From a virus, in IMG/VR virus record IMGVR_UViG_3300025030_000003, positions 1 to 64,000 of that record: a stretch of DNA of 64,000 nucleotides, one strand, 5' to 3'. The notes under the pieces were generated by a model. That model worked only from the letters and a program-made list of their open reading frames with translations. It was not told the origin of the DNA and ran no database searches. Positions 7,802-15,898 of this stretch are shown here, piece by piece. Made by a program: the position numbers and the translations under genes. Each line of letters opens with the position of its first letter. Positions within the stretch are counted from its first letter, which is position 1.

Positions 7802-7957
7802 TTATCTCTTTCTAAAGGTTAGGCATTCTTCTATGTTAGCTTCTATCCTATTTTCATGTTGATAGTAAAGGCTTCCACAGTCTCCGCATTTTACCATTTC
7901 TTTTTCGGCTTCCGAAACATTATAACTAATCTTACATTTAGGACAGATTATAAGCAT
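7802..7957 (-). CDS. Small zinc-ribbon protein, 51 residues
   Basis: MLIICPKCKISYNVSEAEKE then CGDCG, followed by an acidic helix. Two CxxC knuckles about 19 residues apart predict one zinc. Four bases separate it from the next start. Confidence 0.65.
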   Translation of the reverse strand: MLIICPKCKISYNVSEAEKEMVKCGDCGSLYYQHENRIEANIEECLTFRKR

Positions 7958-7962
7958 ATTTT

Positions 7963-8082
7963 TTAAATCCTTATTAATATATCTAACCTATAAGACAAAT
8001 AAAAATTTATACTACCAATGAATATGTTTAAGAGTAATAACATAATTAAGAAGGTACCTAAATTTTTCTCTATTATATTCAT
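7963..8082 (-). CDS. 39-residue single-pass membrane peptide
   Basis: MNIIEKNLGTFLIMLLLLNIFIG... has one hydrophobic segment of about 20 residues. It is the first frame after the late-type box at 8107-8120, and the next gene starts 6 bases later. Function unknown; small late membrane peptides can assist lysis, but nothing here proves that. Confidence 0.5.
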   Translation of the reverse strand: MNIIEKNLGTFLIMLLLLNIFIGSINFYLSYRLDILIRI

Positions 8083-8106
8083 TTTTCCATTTTATAAATA
8101 AGTATG

Positions 8107-8120
8107 TCTATTTATAATTT
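8107..8120 (-). promoter_or_regulatory. Late-type promoter
   Basis: AAATTATAAATAGA on the minus strand, containing the exact T4 late box TATAAATA, overlapping the end of the upstream gene. Confidence 0.6.
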
Positions 8121-8411
8121 AAATTTTGAATAAATATTTTCAACGAATTCTTCAGGTTTTACTTCTTTTATAGAAAAAATTGTTTCTTCTTCGTTAGTGT
8201 GTTTAAAAACTATATTTTTACCCTGTTTACTCATTGAGGAAGTTATGTTAAAAGATTTAACGTAGTCATCTATTGAATTCCAAATGTAGTTTTCTGCATC
8301 CTCATAGTTAAAAAATGCTCCTAGAAAAGATTCTTCTATGTAAAATACAGAACCAATAGGATGAGTTCTATAGTCTATAATAGTATCTTCCTTAATAACA
8401 CAATAAATCAT
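8112..8411 (-). CDS. Hypothetical protein, 99 residues
   Basis: MIYCVIKEDTIIDYRTHPIG... then an acidic helix FNYEDAENYIWNSIDDYV. Coupled (ATGA) to the HNH gene. No tag, no known family. Confidence 0.7.
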   Translation of the reverse strand: MIYCVIKEDTIIDYRTHPIGSVFYIEESFLGAFFNYEDAENYIWNSIDDYVKSFNITSSMSKQGKNIVFKHTNEEETIFSIKEVKPEEFVENIYSKFKL

Positions 8412-8764
8412 AATAACTCCTCTATGTATTTGACCTCTTCGTAGTAATCAGACCCATTTATAGCACATCCTTTCATTTTTTGGATGTACTTCTTAAGAAA
8501 AAATTTAACTTTGGGATTTAACCTTATGAATTCTTCTAAACTAAGACTTTTCTTTTTAACGTTATTACAGGGGGTACAACAAATTAACAAATTATTTAAA
8601 AATGTATTCCCTCCTGATGATTTTGGAATCACGTGGTCTAAGCTTATCTTTCTTTTTTCGTCAAAAGACCTACCACAATAGCAACATTTAGCATTTACTT
8701 TACGTGCATAGTCCTTTAACTGCTTCTTAAGAGATTTTATTGGCTTTTTTGGAGTATTGCTCAT
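8408..8764 (-). CDS. HNH endonuclease
   Basis: 118 residues with the HNH core in order: zinc knuckle CCYCGRSF near residues 27-34, LDHVIPKSSGGNTFLNNLLICC around 47-68, and CTPCN near 69-73. The catalytic DH dyad and the N and second CxxC are all present. It sits as an ordinary member of an operon with overlaps on both sides, so it may be a free-standing homing-type nuclease or have a resident role such as defence or DNA degradation. Confidence 0.88.
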   Translation of the reverse strand: MSNTPKKPIKSLKKQLKDYARKVNAKCCYCGRSFDEKRKISLDHVIPKSSGGNTFLNNLLICCTPCNNVKKKSLSLEEFIRLNPKVKFFLKKYIQKMKGCAINGSDYYEEVKYIEELL

Positions 8765-9333
8765 CCTACTAATTCCTTAAACATGTTATAACAATTCCAA
8801 GACTCTTTTTTCATAATAACTTTACTTTCTACAGTCCAAGAAGAAAAAGCTATCTCGGGAGAAAAGGAGTAACTAACAGCACCCGTATTATTTTTAATGT
8901 CCTTTAGTACATTTTCAAAGATATATAGTTTATCCCATTGTTTATTCTTTTCTATTAATTTACCTATTTCTTCTGCAACCAATCTTTTCTCCCTATTATG
9001 ATTTTCTAAGATTGTCAAATAGGAGGAGCTAGATTTATTATTAAGTTTTTTTATGAAAGGGATTAAATCCTTTCTAATATCCGCTCTTTTCTTTCTTAGA
9101 ACATCTCCAGACCTGTATTGTATTAATTCTCCTTTATCTAGTTTATATATAAATTTAGGAGGAGTTAAATCACAGTCGATAGCTTTCCAAATATATCCTC
9201 CCGATTCGTGAATGTTTTTTAATCTTATTACATTAAAGTCTAATGTATTTAAGGACTTTTTTAAAGAATTAAGAGATGAATATATAACATATCTAATTTT
9301 ATCGTCTTCAGTATATCTATATATCTTCCTCAT
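8761..9333 (-). CDS. Hypothetical protein with MxEL tail (MFKELVG)
   Basis: 190 residues, basic, mixed alpha/beta. C-terminus ESWNCYNMFKELVG. ATGA overlaps with both neighbours. No family recognised. Confidence 0.75.
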   Translation of the reverse strand: MRKIYRYTEDDKIRYVIYSSLNSLKKSLNTLDFNVIRLKNIHESGGYIWKAIDCDLTPPKFIYKLDKGELIQYRSGDVLRKKRADIRKDLIPFIKKLNNKSSSSYLTILENHNREKRLVAEEIGKLIEKNKQWDKLYIFENVLKDIKNNTGAVSYSFSPEIAFSSWTVESKVIMKKESWNCYNMFKELVG

Positions 9334-9728
9334 GATACTAATTCCTCTAACATTTTAATTCCTGTAATATCATCCTCGGAAAGATAAGGCAGAAAATTAT
9401 AATTAGTGAGAAGTCTATTATAGGTTAAGCATTTAACTAATTCTTTTCTCATCTCCAATAATGTAGTTTTATTAGTTATTTCATAATTATGTATTTTTAA
9501 ATCATGGACACCCATTAAAGAACGAGATTCGTCGATAAGTTTTAGTTCAAAATTACAGTCAGTATCAAAAAGAATACTGTCTAATCTCATAGCTCTATAA
9601 TTAAAACTACCATAGCGATAATGGTCAAATATCTTATCTAGTTCTTTAAAAACATTAAAATCTCTAAGTTCCCTAGAAAATAATCTTTGACCATTTATAT
9701 TTAAAAGTATAAAATCTTTTAACTGCAT
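9330..9728 (-). CDS. Hypothetical protein with MxEL tail (MLEELVS)
   Basis: 132 residues; N-terminus MQLKDFILLNINGQRLFSRE. C-terminus LPYLSEDDITGIKMLEELVS shows the full acidic-hydrophobic lead-in to the tail. Confidence 0.75.
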   Translation of the reverse strand: MQLKDFILLNINGQRLFSRELRDFNVFKELDKIFDHYRYGSFNYRAMRLDSILFDTDCNFELKLIDESRSLMGVHDLKIHNYEITNKTTLLEMRKELVKCLTYNRLLTNYNFLPYLSEDDITGIKMLEELVS

Positions 9729-10012
9729 AGTTCCTTCATACTTCTTTTAGTATAGTATTCTAAACATTCATCCTTTTCAAAGTATTCTCGATATCCAGAA
9801 ATCAGTAATTTTCCAAGATATTGTAGTTTGTTATCACAGAATTTAATGGGAAAATTATTAGTTTTAAATCTATCGTGGAAATTATCTATGTAAGTACATC
9901 TATGGTTATCAGGTACTAAAGGATAAATATTATTTAATTTATTTTGATGCTTCTCTAAATAAACTCTACCACATCTGAAGCATTTGTATATACCCACATA
10001 GCGACTAACCAT
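9719..10012 (-). CDS. Zinc-knuckle protein with MxEL tail (SMKELCS)
   Basis: 97 residues. An N-terminal CFRC knuckle (KCFRCGRVY) is followed by a lone CTY; the second knuckle is incomplete, so zinc binding is uncertain. First gene after the promoter at 10042-10070. Confidence 0.7.
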   Translation of the reverse strand: MVSRYVGIYKCFRCGRVYLEKHQNKLNNIYPLVPDNHRCTYIDNFHDRFKTNNFPIKFCDNKLQYLGKLLISGYREYFEKDECLEYYTKRSMKELCS

Positions 10013-10041
10013 AAATAATCTCCTTATATGCTATATAATAC

Positions 10042-10070
10042 AATATAGCATATATTTTACTGTACTACAA
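10042..10070 (-). promoter_or_regulatory. Early promoter with palindrome at the -10
   Basis: TTGTAG, 17-bp spacer, TGC-TATATT. The -10 lies in an inverted repeat (TATGCTATAT / ATATAGCATA, about 10026-10053), a candidate operator or leader hairpin. Confidence 0.5.
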
Positions 10071-10087
10071 GGGATTATTAACTTTTA

Positions 10088-10261
10088 TTAATCTAAACAA
10101 TTGGGATTAAAATCTCTAGGTATGATTAAATTGCAAGGTTTTATCATTCTTCTTTTAACAGCCCCACATTTTTTACAAGTTATTATAGGGTCTTCCATCA
10201 TACCATGAACAATTTCTTCCTCGGTTTCGCATTCGGGACACCAATAAGAATAAGTAGCCAT
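10088..10261 (-). CDS. FmdB-like zinc-ribbon protein, 57 residues
   Basis: MATYSYWCPECETEEEIVHGM... then CKKCGAVKRRMIKP. The aromatic-Y-x-CxxC start, second CxxC and conserved basic end resemble the FmdB/CxxC_CxxC_SSSS small regulatory-protein family. GAGGAG ribosome site; directly follows the membrane protein gene. Confidence 0.7.
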   Translation of the reverse strand: MATYSYWCPECETEEEIVHGMMEDPIITCKKCGAVKRRMIKPCNLIIPRDFNPNCLD

Positions 10262-10483
10262 TTATTTACTTCTCCTCTTTAAATAAAATAATTTTACTGT
10301 ATATAATAAGGTAGTTAAAGCATATATAACTAGGGGAGCATCAGACAATACCAGCACTAAGCATAAAATATTTAAAGTTGGGTCAATATTTAAGGTATAA
10401 ATAACAAAACTCCCTAACATAATGTTGGTAGAAACTGCTAACAAAATAATCAACAGTATAATAGATAAAATAAAACTTATCAT
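10262..10483 (-). CDS. Small membrane protein, two transmembrane segments
   Basis: 73 residues with hydrophobic stretches at about 3-30 and 36-62 and a basic end (KRRSK). Unknown role; part of a three-gene early unit. Confidence 0.7.
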   Translation of the reverse strand: MISFILSIILLIILLAVSTNIMLGSFVIYTLNIDPTLNILCLVLVLSDAPLVIYALTTLLYTVKLFYLKRRSK

Positions 10484-10491
10484 GTTTCTCC

Positions 10492-10665
10492 TTAATAATA
10501 AAGATTATCGTGTAGTATATCTATTAATACGTCCCTATCGTGCATCAATTCTTTTACTAAACCATCGTCCAAGACATTTTTGTTGTTTTCAATGTTCTGA
10601 GTTAATTCTTCGATTTCTTCTTTCAACACTTCGATTTGTCTTAATTCGTTTCTGGTAAGTTCCAT
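10492..10665 (-). CDS. 57-residue coiled-coil protein
   Basis: AGGAGG site before ATG 10665. MELTRNELRQIEVLKEEIEE... is an amphipathic, acidic helix throughout. First gene after the promoter at 10693-10721. Confidence 0.6.
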   Translation of the reverse strand: MELTRNELRQIEVLKEEIEELTQNIENNKNVLDDGLVKELMHDRDVLIDILHDNLYY

Positions 10666-10692
10666 AAAATCCTCCTATTCACATGTATATTC

Positions 10693-10721
10693 ATTATACT
10701 ATACTTTTATTGGATATTCAA
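10693..10721 (-). promoter_or_regulatory. Early promoter
   Basis: TTGAAT, 17-bp spacer, TATAAT. Confidence 0.7.
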
Positions 10722-10740
10722 GGATTTATGAACTTATGTA

Positions 10741-10778
10741 ACAAAGTAAAACATCTCCTTTTATAGCTAGGAGATGTT
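10741..10778 (-). terminator. Terminator hairpin after the Kelch tail gene
   Basis: 10-bp stem AACATCTCCT/AGGAGATGTT. The plus-strand copy is followed by a better T run (TTTTTAT) than the minus one (TTTACTTT), so it may act in both directions. Confidence 0.65.
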
Positions 10779-10815
10779 TTTATATGAATATCCTTGAGAG
10801 GGGAGACTAAGATAT

Positions 10816-13041
10816 CTAGTAATAGAATACGTTAGCCACTACAGAAGAAACAGGTAAAGTTATTTGAGTATTAAACTTTTCAGTAATTGCAGAGTTAGCA
10901 CCTGTCCATCCGCCCATAGCTAATCCAGAGTTTTGACCTCCACATCCAGACAAAGTAATTCTAGCAGTTCCCAAAGAACTTGTGTTAGTCCAAAGGATAC
11001 CATTAAATTTTTCGGTATTGGCGACATAGGAACCAGTACTACCCCCAAAACTTAAAGCAGAATTCTGAGTTCCGCACCCACTTAAGTTGGTTCTAGCAGA
11101 TACTAACGAAGAAGCAATAGACCAAGTAGCCCCATTGAATTTTTCTGTGTTAGCTAATACATCAGAACCCGTAGTAGTTCCTCCAAAACTTAATCCAGAG
11201 TTTTGACCTCCACATCCCCCCAGCACATGCCTAGCAGTGTTCATATTACCAGTAGCAGTCCAAGTAGAACCATTAAATTTTTCAGTTATATTAGATGTAG
11301 AACCAGTATTACCTCCAAAGCTTAATCCAGAATTTTGAGTTCCAGCCCCTGCAAGTCCGTGTCTAGCAGTGTTTAAAGCCCCCGAACTTGTCCAAGTGGA
11401 ACCATCGAATTTTTCAGTTACAGCAGAAACAGTTCCTGTATTACCCCCAAAGCTTAACCCCGCTGTTTGAGTTCCACACCCTGCTAATAGATAGCGAGTA
11501 GTATTTAAGTTTCCACTATTAGACCACGTAGCACCGTTAAATTTTTCAGTATTATTTAATATAGTAGAAGCGTTATATCCCCCAAAGCATGTTCCAGTAT
11601 TCTCAAATCCACAACTTCCCATAGCATATCTAGCAGTGTTTAAGTTACCAGAAGCAGTCCATACTCCTCCAACAACGTCATCTAGGAATCCAAGAGTAGC
11701 TAAGTCATTTTGTTCTTCCTCAGTTAATCCATTACTTACAGGTCTTACTTCTACTGCTAAATAAGCAGGACAATATATTTCAAAAGTATTTAAATCGTCT
11801 TTTAATGTATTTAATTCTATTATATCATTATTACTACTCAATAAATAATAGGAAAATAAAGGTTCTCCAATAAATTTTTCAGTAACAGCAGAAACAGAAC
11901 CTGTGGCTCCTCCAAAACTTAATCCAGAACCCTGAGTACCACACCCTGCTAATCCCCACCTAGCAGTGTTTAAGTTACTACCACTAGTCCAAGCAGAACC
12001 ATTAAATTTCTCAGTGTTGTTCAAATAATTTGAACCGTTGGTGGTTCCCCCAAAACTTAATCCAGAATTTTGAGTTCCAGCTCCTGCAAGACTGTACCTA
12101 GCAGTATTTAAACTATTTGAATTAACCCAAATAGAGCCATTAAACTTTTCAGTAATTGAGGATATTGCTCCTGTCCAGCCTCCAAAACTTAATCCAGAAT
12201 TTTGAGTTCCGCAACCTCCCACAGCCATTCTAGCAGTGTTTAGTGAACCTGAAGTAGCCCAAGCAGAACCATTAAATTTCTCTGTTACAGCGGAAGCGGA
12301 ACCAGTGTTACCTCCAAAACTTAATCCAGAATTTTGAGTTCCAGCTCCTGCAAGACCATATCTAGCAGTGTTTAGTGAACCTGAAGTAGCCCAAGCAGAA
12401 CCATTAAATTTTTCTGTTACAGAAGAGTAAGCTCCTAATCCAGAAGAATCTCCCCCAAAACTTAATCCAGAATTTTGAGTTCCACAACTTCCCATACTTA
12501 ATCTAGCAGTGTTTAGTGAACCTGAAGTAGCCCAAGCAGAACCATTAAATTTCTCTGTTACAGCGGAAGCGGAACCAGTGTTACCTCCAAAACTTAATCC
12601 AGAATTTTGAGTTCCAGCTCCGTTAATTCCCCACCTAGCAGTGTTTAAATTCCCAAAATTACTCCAAATATTACTAACTAAATTAGTTCCTATATAATTA
12701 GTTAAGTTTATATATCTGTTACCAGAGTCTGAAATATAGAATTCTTTATACATAGCATCTACGTCTAAAGATGTTATGGTTAAACTTCCACCTCCTCCAG
12801 TTCCAGTATTAACTTGAGTCCATCCAGTATTTCCACCATTAGATGTTTTTCTATAAACATAACCAGTTGCAGTATCTTCGTATATAATACCTATGTTAGC
12901 AGTAACAACTCCTTCAGGAGCACCAGAATCTCTCAGAAATGTGGCATTAATACCATTATATAGAGTATCAAAATCACTATTTACCTGAGCAGCTAAACTT
13001 ATTGTATTTCCAGTAAAATCGTATGGTTTACTTAAAGTCAT
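10816..13041 (-). CDS. Kelch-repeat tail/adhesin protein, complete
   Basis: 741 residues. N-terminal anchor MTLSKPYDFTGNTIS (shared with the genes at 1-1417 and 37625), a glycine linker near residue 85, then about 12 repeats on GTQNSGLSFGG..xxxTEKFNGSxW with LNTAR between, predicting beta-propeller blades. After six repeats an insert (EPLFSYYLLSSNND... to LGFLDDVVGGVW) interrupts the series. Probably a tail fibre or adhesin for host recognition. Repeats are also nearly identical at DNA level, suggesting frequent recombination. Behind the late promoter at 13552-13568 together with the small tail gene. Confidence 0.88.
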   Translation of the reverse strand: MTLSKPYDFTGNTISLAAQVNSDFDTLYNGINATFLRDSGAPEGVVTANIGIIYEDTATGYVYRKTSNGGNTGWTQVNTGTGGGGSLTITSLDVDAMYKEFYISDSGNRYINLTNYIGTNLVSNIWSNFGNLNTARWGINGAGTQNSGLSFGGNTGSASAVTEKFNGSAWATSGSLNTARLSMGSCGTQNSGLSFGGDSSGLGAYSSVTEKFNGSAWATSGSLNTARYGLAGAGTQNSGLSFGGNTGSASAVTEKFNGSAWATSGSLNTARMAVGGCGTQNSGLSFGGWTGAISSITEKFNGSIWVNSNSLNTARYSLAGAGTQNSGLSFGGTTNGSNYLNNTEKFNGSAWTSGSNLNTARWGLAGCGTQGSGLSFGGATGSVSAVTEKFIGEPLFSYYLLSSNNDIIELNTLKDDLNTFEIYCPAYLAVEVRPVSNGLTEEEQNDLATLGFLDDVVGGVWTASGNLNTARYAMGSCGFENTGTCFGGYNASTILNNTEKFNGATWSNSGNLNTTRYLLAGCGTQTAGLSFGGNTGTVSAVTEKFDGSTWTSSGALNTARHGLAGAGTQNSGLSFGGNTGSTSNITEKFNGSTWTATGNMNTARHVLGGCGGQNSGLSFGGTTTGSDVLANTEKFNGATWSIASSLVSARTNLSGCGTQNSALSFGGSTGSYVANTEKFNGILWTNTSSLGTARITLSGCGGQNSGLAMGGWTGANSAITEKFNTQITLPVSSVVANVFYY
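11657..11756 (-). repeat. 100-bp block identical to bases 15-114
   Basis: Encodes the conserved VRPVSNGLTEEEQNDL insert of both Kelch proteins. Identity stops sharply at both ends, as expected for gene conversion between the two tail genes. Confidence 0.9.
12229..12348 (-). repeat. 120-bp exact direct repeat, copy 1
   Basis: Identical base for base to 12502-12621, offset 273 bp, inside the Kelch gene. Marks a recent duplication or gene-conversion tract of repeat units. Confidence 0.9.
12502..12621 (-). repeat. 120-bp exact direct repeat, copy 2
   Basis: Second copy of 12229-12348. Confidence 0.9.
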
Positions 13042-13047
13042 ATATTA

Positions 13048-13500
13048 TTAACCCCACATAGCACTTGATACAATATGCCAGTTATCACCATCACTAACAA
13101 CCCTCATATAGGCATATTGACCGCCTATAGTTTTATTTAAACTTCCGTCCAAAGTATCAGTTAAATCACCCTCTATTATCACGTTACCCGTTCCAGAATC
13201 AACCTTTTTAACAATTACTTCTTTACCAGTAACATTAGCAGCGGGAGGTAGGGTTATGGTTCTATCGGAACTTCCAGTAGTAACAGTAGCAAAACTTTCA
13301 TTATTAGCCATACTGTAATCAGTACTATTTACTGCTACAAAAGTAAAACCAGAACTTCCAGTCTGACCTAGTATGTTAGTCCAAGACCCCCCATTATCCT
13401 GTCCTTGTAAAACTCCAGAGTTAGACCTGATACCTACTTTATTAGCCCCTTTTCCAATAGTAAATGTATCTATCAAAGTACCAATCAGATTAAGTAACAT
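13048..13500 (-). CDS. Small tail/fibre protein
   Basis: 150 residues. N-terminus MLLNLIGTLIDTFTIGKGANK resembles that of the tail protein at 26430. C-terminal part with TITLPPAA and VSDGDNWHI is the beta-rich fibre-tip pattern of many phage tail proteins. Directly upstream of the large Kelch gene (6-base gap) in one late unit, so probably part of the same tail structure. Confidence 0.78.
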   Translation of the reverse strand: MLLNLIGTLIDTFTIGKGANKVGIRSNSGVLQGQDNGGSWTNILGQTGSSGFTFVAVNSTDYSMANNESFATVTTGSSDRTITLPPAANVTGKEVIVKKVDSGTGNVIIEGDLTDTLDGSLNKTIGGQYAYMRVVSDGDNWHIVSSAMWG

Positions 13501-13551
13501 TATTATTAATTCCCTTAAATTAAATTACGTGCTTATTCATCATAAAGTTCT

Positions 13552-13568
13552 CTATTTAAAATATAAAA
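13552..13568 (-). promoter_or_regulatory. Late-type promoter for the tail unit
   Basis: TTTTATATTTTAAATAG on the minus strand, just after the terminator at 13565-13594 and 52 bases before ATG 13500. Confidence 0.6.
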
Positions 13569-13594
13569 GTCCCAGTAAATAACTGAGACTTTTT
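13565..13594 (-). terminator. Intrinsic terminator
   Basis: 10-bp stem AAAGTCcCAGT/ACTGaGACTTT with one mismatch, TTTTATATT after it on the minus strand and TTTTTT on the plus strand. Ends the rnlA transcript. Confidence 0.7.
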
Positions 13595-13615
13595 TAGGTA
13601 TATTTTTATATATTT

Positions 13616-14692
13616 TTAAATTAGTTCATATAGCTTATTTTTTATAATGAAATCAGCTATTCCGTTATCTCTTCCCACATATAAATTCATAGCTAAAGAC
13701 ATCTTATTACCTAATTCTGAGGTGGCTTTTATAGCATAATCTTTTCTTTGTAAATTTTTATTAGTACTATAGAAATTATCTATCTCTTGAATCAGCTCAT
13801 TATATAAAACTACTAATTTTACTCTAAATTCTTCTAGGTACCTTAATAAATCTTTATCTTCTTTAAATAGTGGAAGAATATCATCTAGCCCATTGCCTAG
13901 AATAAGTTCAGATAAGTGTTTTTTATTAGAAACATTGTCCTTGCAACGATGTTTTTTAATGTAATCCAAGGTTTTGAATTTCATCCTTTGTCCATTATCA
14001 AAAACTATTACAAATCCTTCTCTACCAGAAGCAGTTTCTTGTAATTTAGCAACATCTTCTAAACTTATATTGTACTTTTTTACAATTTCAAAAGGACATT
14101 CCTTTAATTCATGTACGGAATGATATTCTCCTGTTAGCATATTTCTCAAAGCTAACAAAACCAATTTTTCTTCGGGATAGAATAAGACTATTTGGTTAGT
14201 AGGTGCTACATATTCTGCAAGAACCGTATATCCTTTATCTATCCAATCATTACAGAAATCTTTATAAAGATTATTATTATTTATTATTTCGGTGGCTCTG
14301 ATAGCTTGGTCGGAATAGGGGGTAGATTTAGTTTTAGCCAATAGTTTACCGTTTGGAAGTTTACCCACCATTATTAAGCTACCGTCTGTTTTTTCAGTGA
14401 TAGATGTGGGGGTCAATTGAGATACTAACAATTTATCCGTGAAAGGATTCTCTTCATAGTTGAAGAACTTTTCAAAAGGTCTAGCGAATATAGATAAATT
14501 TTCATGAGTATCTCTCATAAAAGATATGCCCCTACTTTCTAATGAACATTCAGACAGCCAATCACTGTAACTAGCTAATTTGTAAGAGAAAGTTTGTATA
14601 ATATACCCATCATATTCATGTTCTATTTTATAAAAAACTTCACTATGCTGAGTTAGTTTAGATAGATTCTCGTACAAAGTTAATATGTCCAT
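13616..14692 (-). CDS. rnlA: T4-type RNA ligase 1
   Basis: 358 residues, close to T4 Rnl1 (374). Start set at ATG 14692 (MDILTLYENLSKL) because AAGGAG lies 6 bases upstream; the frame is open further but lacks a site. Nucleotidyltransferase motif I is TEKTDGSLIM with the AMP-accepting lysine; other ligase features are AKTKSTPY, AEYVAP and EGFVIVF (motif IV), and MKFKTLDYIKKH (motif V). Joins 5'-phosphate and 3'-OH ends, typically to repair tRNAs cut by host anticodon nucleases. The 5' end overlaps the homing endonuclease gene by 35 bases. Confidence 0.92.
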   Translation of the reverse strand: MDILTLYENLSKLTQHSEVFYKIEHEYDGYIIQTFSYKLASYSDWLSECSLESRGISFMRDTHENLSIFARPFEKFFNYEENPFTDKLLVSQLTPTSITEKTDGSLIMVGKLPNGKLLAKTKSTPYSDQAIRATEIINNNNLYKDFCNDWIDKGYTVLAEYVAPTNQIVLFYPEEKLVLLALRNMLTGEYHSVHELKECPFEIVKKYNISLEDVAKLQETASGREGFVIVFDNGQRMKFKTLDYIKKHRCKDNVSNKKHLSELILGNGLDDILPLFKEDKDLLRYLEEFRVKLVVLYNELIQEIDNFYSTNKNLQRKDYAIKATSELGNKMSLAMNLYVGRDNGIADFIIKNKLYELI

Positions 14693-15425
14693 CAGTATCT
14701 CCTTCATTAAAATATTTCCACAAATAACCACCTGCTATTTTTCTTTTATTTTTACAAACCTGTCCTATGTTCTGTGCGGGGATGCCGTAAAATTTAGATG
14801 CTTCTGACATACTTTGAAATACTAAACCTGTTGTTACATTAATTACCCTTTTTCTATTAGGGTTGTTTTTACTAACTTTTATTTTCATTTCTTCGGTATG
14901 TTTATATCCTAGGCAATGTTTATTATTTTTTAAAGCTTCACTTAATTTTATTCTAGTTTCATCTTTGGTTATTCTAAGTTTTCTAGCATTCCTTAGTTTC
15001 ACTTTAGTTTCTTCAGTATGAGGAATACCTTTGTTACTAGCATTACGTCCCTTAAGTGCTTTACTTAAATTATTTTTATGCTCATCTGAGAATTCAATAC
15101 CTAAATTACTTTCAGCAATTCCTCTCTTATTATAACCGTATCTTGGATTGTTAGCTTTTAAACTATCTATCCAATATTGCTCTTTTTCCAACAATAAATT
15201 CTTTAATTGTTCCACATCTTTAGATAATACTATATATTCTAAAACCTCAAATATGAAATTATCTTTCCCGTATTTATTATAAGAACTTTGTAAATGTTTA
15301 TTATGATGTACTCCTCTTTTTAAGTTATCAAAATGTTGTTGTTTTCTACTTTTTAAGCGAGAGGAACTACCAATATAGTATTTACCAGTTACTGTATTAA
15401 TTATCTTATAAACACCTTGATTCAT
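14658..15425 (-). CDS. GIY-YIG homing endonuclease
   Basis: 255 residues. GIY-YIG core GVYKIINTVTGKYYIGSS at residues 4-21 and catalytic Arg/Glu region following, then NUMOD3-like repeats (GRNASNKGIPHTEETKVKL; LGYKHTEEMKIKVSK) and a C-terminal IENR1/NUMOD1 helix (VFQSMSEASKFYGIPAQNI). Free-standing SegA-like element. Its own early promoter lies inside the upstream gene and its 3' end runs 35 bases into rnlA, as expected for a later insertion. Confidence 0.93.
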   Translation of the reverse strand: MNQGVYKIINTVTGKYYIGSSSRLKSRKQQHFDNLKRGVHHNKHLQSSYNKYGKDNFIFEVLEYIVLSKDVEQLKNLLLEKEQYWIDSLKANNPRYGYNKRGIAESNLGIEFSDEHKNNLSKALKGRNASNKGIPHTEETKVKLRNARKLRITKDETRIKLSEALKNNKHCLGYKHTEEMKIKVSKNNPNRKRVINVTTGLVFQSMSEASKFYGIPAQNIGQVCKNKRKIAGGYLWKYFNEGDTDGHINFVRESI

Positions 15426-15898
15426 GTTGTTAATTCTTGCATTGATAATCTTGTTAATAATTTATTATAGCATGACAGGTATGTTAAGTCAATATCTTTC
15501 TCTTGGATACATTTAAAATCTTTAACATTAATTAATATCTTGTCAAAACTATTATCTAATAGAAATTCCAAGAAAGTATTTGTTATAGTTTCATAGGATA
15601 CATCATTTTTGAATACTATCTTCCATGTTTTTCTATCTTCAAAGGCTAAACATCTCTTATTGAAATAGTGTATTTCATAGATAAAACTATTCCTAGTTGT
15701 ATTATTGAATATTTGATAGAGTATAAAAGGATATTGACTTACTCCCAATTCTTGACATCCCATACACTCGGTTAAGAAATCACCACAATAATGTATTCTC
15801 TTAAATTGTTCCTCTGTTCTATGACTTTCATACTTATACTTCAAAAACGAGTACAGAATGCCTATAATTCCGCCTACTATAATTTCATTAAAAATCAT
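15422..15898 (-). CDS. Hypothetical protein with N-terminal membrane segment and MxEL tail (SMQELTT)
   Basis: 158 residues. MIFNEIIVGGIIGILYSFLK is a likely membrane anchor; the middle has paired cysteines (CGDFLTECMGC). C-terminus NKLLTRLSMQELTT. The end of the gene contains the promoter of the homing endonuclease. Confidence 0.72.
   Translation of the reverse strand: MIFNEIIVGGIIGILYSFLKYKYESHRTEEQFKRIHYCGDFLTECMGCQELGVSQYPFILYQIFNNTTRNSFIYEIHYFNKRCLAFEDRKTWKIVFKNDVSYETITNTFLEFLLDNSFDKILINVKDFKCIQEKDIDLTYLSCYNKLLTRLSMQELTT
15464..15492 (-). promoter_or_regulatory. Intragenic early promoter of the homing endonuclease
   Basis: TTGACT, 17-bp spacer, TGC-TATAAT, inside the coding end of the 15422-15898 gene. 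Confidence 0.7.

Noticed and set aside
10816-13041. Regular repeats that could suggest a CRISPR array or tandem satellite
   Set aside because: The repeats are in frame, code for Kelch-like units and vary at amino-acid level; there are no spacer-repeat periods of CRISPR type.
1-13041. Diversity-generating retroelement acting on the tail genes
   Set aside because: No reverse transcriptase, no template repeat with adenine-specific changes and no accessory protein are in the window.
8408-15425. Mobile insertion sequences or transposons
   Set aside because: The HNH and GIY-YIG genes are endonucleases without transposase, terminal inverted repeats or target duplications.
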